NCBI RefSeq assembly: GCF_000255295.1
Contig: NC_017030.1
Location: 5,084,001 to 5,148,000 of the forward strand
Reading direction: 5' to 3'
Origin: Corallococcus coralloides DSM 2259
GTDB lineage: Bacteria; Myxococcota; Myxococcia; Myxococcales; Myxococcaceae
DNA length: 64,000 nucleotides
In this document: positions 58,406 through 64,000 of the stretch, piece by piece
Layout: each line of letters starts with the position of its first letter
Position numbering within the stretch: position 1 is the stretch's first letter
The notes under the pieces: generated by a model
Seen by the model: the letters and a program-made list of their open reading frames with translations, nothing else
Databases searched by the model: none
Told to the model about the DNA's origin: nothing
Made by a program: the position numbers and the translations under genes

Positions 58406-59593
58406 TCAGTTTCCGCCCAGGTCCCCCAGATTCAAACCGTAGGGATCCGTCGTCGTCCGCCGCGGTGCCGGCTCCGGCGCACCGGGCTCCAGCGGGGCCA
58501 CGCGGATCAACCCCGCGGCCCTCAGCCGCTCCACGGACCGTGACGCGGCCAGCTCTCCCATGGCCGCCGTGCGCAGCGCCTGACGGATGCTCCGGCTGCC
58601 CCTCAGCTTGGAGTAGAGATACAGGTCGTCCGCCGTCAGATCCGGCGGGGCAGGGCGGGGGATGGGCTCGAACACCAGCCTCCCGTCCAACGCGAACAGC
58701 GCATCACTCAACGCCAGCGTCAGCCCCACCTCCGCCTCGCGGTACAGCGCGTGCGCCTCCGGCACCGGCCCCCGCTCCAGCACCTGCGCCGCCAACGCCA
58801 CCGCCAGGTCGTACTTTCGCGACGACAGGAACGCGCGCACCAGCGCCAACAGCTCCGTGAACTCCGTGGACTCGCCCACCGTGAGGCCCGTCGACCGGTG
58901 CGGCGCCAGCGCTCCGCGCCGATACAGGTGCAGCACCCAGCGCGCCGCGAACAGCGGGGCCTCCCTCGCGCTCGCCAGCAGCTCGCCCAGCGTCGCGCCG
59001 CCGACCGCCAGGTCCAGGAGCACGTCCTCCTCCTCGGAGAACGTCTCCACCGCGAACTCGCGGAACACCCGGAACGTGGTGTCCAGGCGCGGGAAGATGT
59101 CCCGGAACTGCGCCCACTCCTGCACCCGCGACACCGCGTCCCGGTGCAGCGTGCTCAATGGCAGCCGCAGGCCCACCGCCCGCCCGGACAGGGGCAGCCC
59201 CGGCGTGAACTCCACCTCGCCCGACTCCCAGGCGTAGCAGTCGAACAGCGCCTCGCGCGCCTTGTGCTCCATCGCCTCCGTCAGCTGCGACAGCTCCACG
59301 AAGCAGCGCTGCACCAGGAACGTGCCGTAGGGCAGGTTCGCCCCTTCCGCCGCCTCGAACGCCGCCGCCGCCCGGGGCGCGTCCAGGATGCGCAGGTTCA
59401 CCAGCACCTGCGCCAGGTGCTCCCTCGGATCCGTGGAGGCCACCCCCACCAGGTGCCCGTCCCGCAGGTAGAACTCCCGGCGCACCGCGCCCCGCTCCAC
59501 CCGCAGCGTCCCCTCCACTCCAGGCGTCGCGAACAGCGGGGGCAACACCAACTGGAGCCGGTAGCTGGCCAGGTTTCCTGTGAACGCTTCCAT
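58406..59593 (-). CDS. DUF4388 (PATAN-like) protein
   Basis: The 395-residue soluble protein begins MEAFTGNLASYRLQLVLPPLFATPGVEGTLRVERGAVRREFYLRDGHLVGVAST, the DUF4388/PATAN pattern found in cyanobacterial and deltaproteobacterial signalling proteins, with 'GxLxVxxGxxxxxFYLRDGxLVGVxS'. Long helices and a winged-helix-like repeated unit follow (ALFDCYAWESGEVEFTPG). It may bind response regulators, as PATAN domains do. A GGAGGG lies nine bases before the ATG at 59593. First gene of the ligase operon. Confidence 0.78.
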   Translation of the reverse strand: MEAFTGNLASYRLQLVLPPLFATPGVEGTLRVERGAVRREFYLRDGHLVGVASTDPREHLAQVLVNLRILDAPRAAAAFEAAEGANLPYGTFLVQRCFVELSQLTEAMEHKAREALFDCYAWESGEVEFTPGLPLSGRAVGLRLPLSTLHRDAVSRVQEWAQFRDIFPRLDTTFRVFREFAVETFSEEEDVLLDLAVGGATLGELLASAREAPLFAARWVLHLYRRGALAPHRSTGLTVGESTEFTELLALVRAFLSSRKYDLAVALAAQVLERGPVPEAHALYREAEVGLTLALSDALFALDGRLVFEPIPRPAPPDLTADDLYLYSKLRGSRSIRQALRTAAMGELAASRSVERLRAAGLIRVAPLEPGAPEPAPRRTTTDPYGLNLGDLGGN

Positions 59594-59653
59594 CCGTGGG
59601 CGCCCTCCAAGGCAGGTCGCATGCTGCGCCGGCCGCCAGGGTACCTGGGAGAC

Positions 59654-59667
59654 TTGAGACGTCTCAA
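59654..59667. promoter_or_regulatory. 14-base palindrome in the DUF4388/trpS divergent region
   Basis: TTGAGAC and GTCTCAA form a perfect palindrome 61 bases before the DUF4388 start. TTCC-A-GGAA lies nearby at about 59707. Palindromes of this length occur about four times by chance in 64 kb; the promoter position makes it worth noting. Confidence 0.35.
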
Positions 59668-59837
59668 CCCCCTGAAACTCCTAGACTTTTCCCGTCCGGT
59701 CGAAATGTTCCAGGAATGCCGGGCATGCGAATGTCAGGCATTGAAAGGGCTCACCCGTCCCAACGGAAGGTTGCAGCACGGCGGCGGGTATGCGAACGAG
59801 CCCTGTCCTCCACCCGTCATTCGGAGCGCGAATCGCG

Positions 59838-60851
59838 ATGCGGATTCTCTCAGGCGTCCAGTCGTCCGGAAGGCTGCACATCGGCAACTATTACGGGGCG
59901 ATGCGGCAGTTCGTGCAGCTCCAGGCTCAGGGCGAGGCCTTCTACTTCATCGCCAACTACCACGCGCTCACCACCGTCCGGGACCCGAAGCTCGCGTTGG
60001 ATCTGACGCGTGACGCGGCGCTCACGTACCTGTCGCTGGGCCTGGATCCGAAGAAGGCCGTCCTCTTCCGCCAGAGCGACGTGAAGGAGGTGCTGGAGCT
60101 CAACTGGATCCTCGGCACCGTGGTGCCCCAGGCCCACCTGGAGCGCGCGCACAGCTACAAGGACAAGATCCAGAACAACATCAGCCCGGACTTCGGTCTG
60201 TTCGCCTACCCGGTCCTGATGGCCGCGGACATCCTGCTCTACGGCGCGGACCAGGTGCCGGTGGGCAAGGATCAGATCCAGCACATCGAGTTCGCGCGCG
60301 ACTGGGCCGTGAAGTTCAACACCCAGTACGTCCCCGGCTACGACCCGGCGGATCCGGAAGGGAAGGAGCGGGGCCACGCGCCCGGCATCCTCAAGCTGCC
60401 GTCCGCCTTCGTGCAGGAGAACGCCGCCACGGTGCCCGGCATCGACGGACGCAAGATGTCCAAGTCCTACGGCAACACGCTGGAGCTGTTCGGCGACGAG
60501 AAGGACATCAAGAAGCGCATCATGTCCATCAAGACGGACTCCACGCCCGTGGACGCGCCCAAGCCCACCACGGACGCGCCGCTGTACGACCTGCTCAAGC
60601 TGATGCTCCCACCCGGCGAGTTCTCCGACGTGGACGCGTCCTGGAAGGCCGGCGGCAAGGGCTACGGCGACTTCAAGAAGAAGCTGCTGGAGGCCTTCCA
60701 CGTCAACTTCGGCCCCGCCCGCCAGCGCCGGCAGGAGCTGCTCAACGACCCTGGCGAGTTGGAGCGCATCCTCGCGGACGGCGCCAACCGCGCCCGGGCG
60801 GAAGCCACCCGCCTGATGGACCAGGTGAGACGGGCCGTGGGAATCCCCTGA
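59838..60851 (+). CDS. trpS: tryptophanyl-tRNA synthetase
   Basis: The 337-residue class I synthetase has SSGRLHIGNYYGAM with HIGN (14-17) as the HIGH motif, and DGRKMSKSYGN with KMSKS (206-210). The ADILLYGADQVPVGKDQIQHIEF segment binds Trp and ATP. It charges tRNA-Trp. The length matches bacterial TrpS (about 330). The ATG at 59838 begins directly at MRILSGVQ; longer frames upstream are unlikely. It heads the set trpS, scpA, scpB, rluB. Confidence 0.97.
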   Translation: MRILSGVQSSGRLHIGNYYGAMRQFVQLQAQGEAFYFIANYHALTTVRDPKLALDLTRDAALTYLSLGLDPKKAVLFRQSDVKEVLELNWILGTVVPQAHLERAHSYKDKIQNNISPDFGLFAYPVLMAADILLYGADQVPVGKDQIQHIEFARDWAVKFNTQYVPGYDPADPEGKERGHAPGILKLPSAFVQENAATVPGIDGRKMSKSYGNTLELFGDEKDIKKRIMSIKTDSTPVDAPKPTTDAPLYDLLKLMLPPGEFSDVDASWKAGGKGYGDFKKKLLEAFHVNFGPARQRRQELLNDPGELERILADGANRARAEATRLMDQVRRAVGIP

Positions 60852-60873
60852 ACGCCCGTTCCTGTTCAAATGT

Positions 60874-60902
60874 TTGACCCCCCTGGGAGGCATTGCTAAG
60901 GA
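60874..60902 (+). promoter_or_regulatory. candidate sigma-70-type promoter for scpA
   Basis: TTGACC, 17 bases, then TAAGGA, in the trpS-scpA gap about 88 bases before the scpA start. TCAAA-TG-TTTGA overlaps the -35 hexamer. The -10 hexamer is poor, so confidence is limited. Confidence 0.4.
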
Positions 60903-60927
60903 GGTCTGTCCCCCCGGCGCTCGTAAA

Positions 60928-60943
60928 GGCCGGAATTTCGGCC
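60928..60943. promoter_or_regulatory. imperfect palindrome upstream of scpA
   Basis: GGCCG and CGGCC flank GAATTT, 46 bases before the scpA start. It may be a weak trpS terminator or an operator. Confidence 0.3.
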
Positions 60944-60989
60944 CCTTCCGCATGACGAAGTTCCCATCCCCCCAGAAGGACGCCGGCCG

Positions 60990-61865
60990 GTGAGCGAAGG
61001 TCGCAAGCCCCCACCGCCCGACGACCTCCCGCCGGACCCCGACGGGGAGGGATTGCCGCGCACGCCCGGAGACGCCTTCCGGGTGGCGCTGCCCAACTTC
61101 GAGGGTCCCCTGGACCTGCTGCTCCATCTCATCAAGGAGCACCGGGTCGACATCTTCGACATCCCGCTGGCGCTGATTACCGCCAGGTACCTCGAGTACC
61201 TGGAGCGCATGCGGGAGCTGAACCTGGACATCGCCGGGGAGTTCCTGGTGATGGCCTCCACGCTCGCCCACTTGAAGAGCCGCATGCTCCTGCCCCGGCA
61301 GGACGCCGCCCAGGTGCCGGAAGGGGCGGACGCGCTCGCGGCGGTGGAGGAGGCGCAGGACCCTCGCGCGGAGCTGGTGCGCCGGCTGTTGGAGTACCAG
61401 AAGTACAAGGACGCCGCGGAGCACCTGGCCAAGCAGGACATCCTGGACCGGGACGTGTTCGCCCGGAAGGTGCCGGTGGAGGCGGTCCCCATCCCCGAGG
61501 ACGAGGTGGGGCTCCAGGAAATCAGCGTCCTGAAGCTGGTGGAGGCGCTCGACCGGGTGCTCGAGCGGCTGACGCCCAAGGTGCAGCACGAGGTGGTGCT
61601 GGAGCGCGTCAGCCTGTCCGAGGCCATCCTCCGGCTGGCGGAGCGGCTCAAGAAGGACGGGCAGGTGGTGTTCGAGGCGCTGTTCACGGAGGCGGCCACG
61701 CGCCAGGAGGTGGTCATCACCTTCATCGCCATGCTGGAGATGGTGAAGCGCCGCCTCATCAAGGTCTTCCAGGAGGAGCCCCTGGGCCCCATCCAGGTGA
61801 CGCCCAACGGGGACGCGCTGGAGAAGCTCGTCCCCACGGAGGTCGACGAGAGTGACTACCGGTAA
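60990..61865 (+). CDS. scpA: segregation and condensation protein A
   Basis: The 291-residue ScpA has FRVALPNFEGPLDLLLHLIKEHRVDIFDIPLALIT, then LVMASTLAHLKSRMLLP and a C-terminal winged helix VVFEALFTEAATRQEVVITFIAMLEMVKRRLIKVFQEE. It is the kleisin that joins the two SMC heads, together with ScpB, in chromosome condensation. The GTG start at 60990 gives a Pro/Asp-rich N-terminal extension of about 28 residues. The stop overlaps scpB by 14 bases. Confidence 0.96.
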   Translation: MSEGRKPPPPDDLPPDPDGEGLPRTPGDAFRVALPNFEGPLDLLLHLIKEHRVDIFDIPLALITARYLEYLERMRELNLDIAGEFLVMASTLAHLKSRMLLPRQDAAQVPEGADALAAVEEAQDPRAELVRRLLEYQKYKDAAEHLAKQDILDRDVFARKVPVEAVPIPEDEVGLQEISVLKLVEALDRVLERLTPKVQHEVVLERVSLSEAILRLAERLKKDGQVVFEALFTEAATRQEVVITFIAMLEMVKRRLIKVFQEEPLGPIQVTPNGDALEKLVPTEVDESDYR

Positions 61866-62853
61866 CGGTCCCGACGACGGTGACGAGACGCCCGCCCCCG
61901 GCACGCCCGGCGGCCCCGGACAGTTCTCCGAGGAGGAGATCGCCGCCGTCACCGGCCCGGGCCCCGACGATGCGGAGCTGGACGGGGTGGAGGCGGCCGC
62001 CATCGAGGAGGACTCGGACGACAACGACAGCGTCCCGGACCTCCAGTCCTCCTTCGAGAAGCTGCTCGCCAAGAGCCGCAACCTCTCCCCGGACCGCATC
62101 CGCACGGTGCTGGAGAGCGTGCTCTTCGTCGCCGAGCGCCCCCTGTCCGTGGACGAGCTCTACCAGGCCACCGGCATCCCCAGGGATCCCATCCTCCAGG
62201 CGCTGGATCAGCTCTCCGGCATCCACCGCGAGGGCATCAGCGGCGTCGTCCTCTACGAGGTGGCGGGCGGGTGGCAGTTCCGCACGGACCCCCACTCCGC
62301 GGAGTATGTCCGGCGCTACCTGCGGGTGAAGCCGCAGCGGCTCACCCGCGCGGCGGTGGAGACGCTGGCCATCATCGCGTACCGGCAGCCCGTCACCCGG
62401 CCGGAGCTGGAGGACATCCGCGGCGTGGACTGCGGCGCGGTGCTCAAGGCGCTGATGGACCGCAAGCTGGTGAAAATCCTGGGGAAGCGGGAAGAAGTCG
62501 GCCGCCCCATCCTTTATGGAACCACGCGCGAGTTCCTGGAGTTCTTCGCGCTGAAGGACCTCTCCGCGCTGCCCACGCTCCGGGAATTCCATGAGTTGAC
62601 CCAGGAGCACCGGGAAATCGTGGAGAAGGAAGCGGCGCCGCCGCCTCCGAAGGCGGAGGGGACGGTGGCGGCGCTGTCGGACCCGAACTTCACGAAGCGG
62701 ATGGAGAAGAACGAGGCGGCCAGCGAGGCCGCTTTGGAAGAGCTGGAGGAGGCCATGGCGGCCGCGGAGCGGAGCCAGAAGGTCAGCGCCAGCATCCTGG
62801 AAAGCCCCCCATCGCCCGAGAAGGGTGATAGCGAGGGGCCCAAGCCCGAGTGA
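61852..62853 (+). CDS. scpB: segregation and condensation protein B
   Basis: The 333-residue protein has the double winged helix of ScpB: RIRTVLESVLFVAERPLSVDELYQATG, then GVVLYEVAGGWQFRTDP and LTRAAVETLAIIAYRQPVTRPELEDIRGVDCGAVLKALMDRKLVKILGKREEVGRPILYGTTREFLEFFALKDL. It forms the SMC-ScpAB complex with the kleisin. The acidic N-terminal extension of about 70 residues and the roughly 90-residue tail are longer than average. The GTG start overlaps scpA. Confidence 0.95.
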   Translation: MTTGNGPDDGDETPAPGTPGGPGQFSEEEIAAVTGPGPDDAELDGVEAAAIEEDSDDNDSVPDLQSSFEKLLAKSRNLSPDRIRTVLESVLFVAERPLSVDELYQATGIPRDPILQALDQLSGIHREGISGVVLYEVAGGWQFRTDPHSAEYVRRYLRVKPQRLTRAAVETLAIIAYRQPVTRPELEDIRGVDCGAVLKALMDRKLVKILGKREEVGRPILYGTTREFLEFFALKDLSALPTLREFHELTQEHREIVEKEAAPPPPKAEGTVAALSDPNFTKRMEKNEAASEAALEELEEAMAAAERSQKVSASILESPPSPEKGDSEGPKPE

Positions 62854-62880
62854 TGGGCGGCAACTGGAAGAAGGCACGGA

Positions 62881-64000
62881 ATGGCGGCGGAACGTTTGCA
62901 GAAGTACCTGGCTCGCGCGGGAGTTGCTTCGCGCCGGCACGCGGAAGAACTCATCACCTCCGGTCGCGTCGGAGTGAACAACGAGACGGTGACGGAGCTG
63001 GGCAGCCGGGTGGAGCCCGGAGTGGACCTGGTGACCGTCGATGGGAAGCTCGTCACGCCGCCCGAAGAGTCGTCCTACTACCTGCTGTACAAGCCCGTGG
63101 GCGTCGTGACGACGCTGTCGGATCCGCAGGGCCGGCCCACGGTGGCCAGCTATGTGGAGGAGACGGGCCGCCGCTTGTTCCCCGTGGGACGTCTGGACTA
63201 CGACGCCGAAGGAGCGCTGCTCTTCACGGATGACGGCGCGCTGGCGCACAAGCTCACGCATCCGAGCTTCCAGGTGCCGCGCACGTACCTGGCGAAGGTG
63301 AAGGGCGCGCCGGACATGCCCACGCTGGAGAAGCTGCGCGGGGGCGTGCGGCTGGAAGACGGCATGGCCACGCCGGTGTCCGTGGACGTCTTCGAGAAGG
63401 CCGAACGCAACACCTGGCTGAAGATCGTCGTGGCGGAAGGCCGTCCGCACCTCATCAAGCGCCTGTGCGCGGCGGTGGGGCACCCGGTGGTGCGCCTGTT
63501 CCGTCCGAACTACGCGGGCGTGGGCGTGGAGGGGCTGCGCCCTGGCGAGCTGCGGCCGCTGAAGACCGCGGAAGTGATGCAGCTGACGGAGGTGGCGGAA
63601 GGCCGTGCGCAGCCGAATGCCTCGGACCTGAAGCTGCCGCCGCGCCGTCACGGCCGTTCGGCGCCGGGCTTCGGCGGGGCGGATGACGACGACATCGAGC
63701 TGTCGATGGACGACGACGCGCCGGTGGCGCCGCGCAAGACGGAGCGCGCGGCGAAGAAGGCTCCTGCGACGGGGCCCAAGACCCGCGAGGCGCGTCCGGA
63801 GCGCAAGGAGTGGAAGGGCGTGCAGGACGGTGGCACGCGTCCGCCGAAGTTCGCGAAGCGCGGGGCGACGCTGGCCGCGGACGACGACGCGGATCTGGAT
63901 GACGTGCCGACGTTCGACGACGAAGGTGACGAGACGGAGTCGGACGCCGCCGAGGGAGCCACCTACGGCAAGGCCGCGCGAGGCGCGGGCCGTGGCGGTA
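62881..64000 (+). CDS. rluB: 23S rRNA pseudouridine synthase (RluB family), 3' end off the window
   Basis: 373 codons are visible, with no stop before the edge. The N-terminal S4 domain (RLQKYLARAGVASRRHAEELITSGRVGVN, about residues 5-33) is followed by the RsuA/RluB/RluE catalytic domain with PVGRLDYDAEGALLFTDDG (catalytic Asp106) and LIKRLCAAVGHPVVRLFR. RluB modifies U2605 of E. coli 23S rRNA. From about residue 245 the protein has an unusually long Lys/Asp/Ala-rich extension, which runs off the window. Such tails are seen in myxobacterial homologues. Confidence 0.9.
   Translation, partial: MAAERLQKYLARAGVASRRHAEELITSGRVGVNNETVTELGSRVEPGVDLVTVDGKLVTPPEESSYYLLYKPVGVVTTLSDPQGRPTVASYVEETGRRLFPVGRLDYDAEGALLFTDDGALAHKLTHPSFQVPRTYLAKVKGAPDMPTLEKLRGGVRLEDGMATPVSVDVFEKAERNTWLKIVVAEGRPHLIKRLCAAVGHPVVRLFRPNYAGVGVEGLRPGELRPLKTAEVMQLTEVAEGRAQPNASDLKLPPRRHGRSAPGFGGADDDDIELSMDDDAPVAPRKTERAAKKAPATGPKTREARPERKEWKGVQDGGTRPPKFAKRGATLAADDDADLDDVPTFDDEGDETESDAAEGATYGKAARGAGRGG

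Overview
The window is high-GC, gene-dense DNA from a myxobacterium, most likely a Corallococcus/Myxococcus-type member of the Myxococcales. The evidence is the strong G/C bias at third codon positions, a DUF2381 gene next to a Ser/Thr kinase, a DUF4388 protein, SitA-like lipoprotein toxins with DUF2019-type immunity proteins, DNRLRE proteins, lipoprotein c-type cytochromes, and housekeeping runs (trpS-scpA-scpB-rluB; mutS) of deltaproteobacterial type. About 57 protein genes are called. No rRNA, tRNA or CRISPR array was recognised. The genus is an inference.

Left third (1-17.5 kb). A MopE-like lipoprotein runs off the left edge (-). It is followed by a complete RND efflux operon (TolC-type channel, lipoprotein adaptor, AcrB-type pump; start/stop overlaps throughout), a small nucleotidyltransferase and a DUF2267 protein. 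A Baeyer-Villiger-type monooxygenase and a short-chain dehydrogenase (-) are divergent from a TetR regulator, an arrangement like mycobacterial ethA/ethR. A GFA-family protein and an alpha/beta hydrolase follow. A minus-strand block then encodes NhaA, UbiB/ABC1 kinase, a CxxCH lipoprotein and a TolB-like/beta-barrel protein.

Middle (17.6-38 kb). mutS is followed by an approximately 6.5-kb accessory block: immunity protein and SitA-like toxin (locus A), a probable pseudokinase, an XRE regulator, an active-looking membrane kinase and a DUF2381 protein. The block ends at a decayed second copy of the mutS 3' end (26876-26980), which suggests that it was inserted by recombination at mutS. Then come a two-domain DNRLRE protein, a 753-residue effector-like protein, a tandem Usp protein, a DUF3592-like membrane protein, a cell-wall amidase and a SWIM-SNF2 helicase. 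An odd, relatively AT-rich gap (37868-38206) carries nested inverted repeats.

Right part (38.2-64 kb). Present are thiD, a lipase-like protein without a signal peptide, an F420-type reductase divergent from its probable LysR regulator, a VTT membrane protein, an Em/LEA-like KGG stress protein, a PII-like protein with two coupled cation/proton antiporters, a YciO-type protein, xerD, a cytochrome lipoprotein/flavoprotein pair, a GST and a photoactive-yellow-protein homologue. SitA-like locus B follows, with two tandem immunity genes. An operon of DUF4388 protein, Rnl2-type RNA ligase and a frameshifted helical gene comes next, and trpS-scpA-scpB-rluB closes the window.

The most interesting material is the pair of related toxin/immunity loci. 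Locus A lies in a block bracketed by mutS and a mutS fragment. In locus B the second immunity gene is preceded by a vestige of a toxin 3' end, as expected if toxin genes are swapped while old immunity genes are kept.
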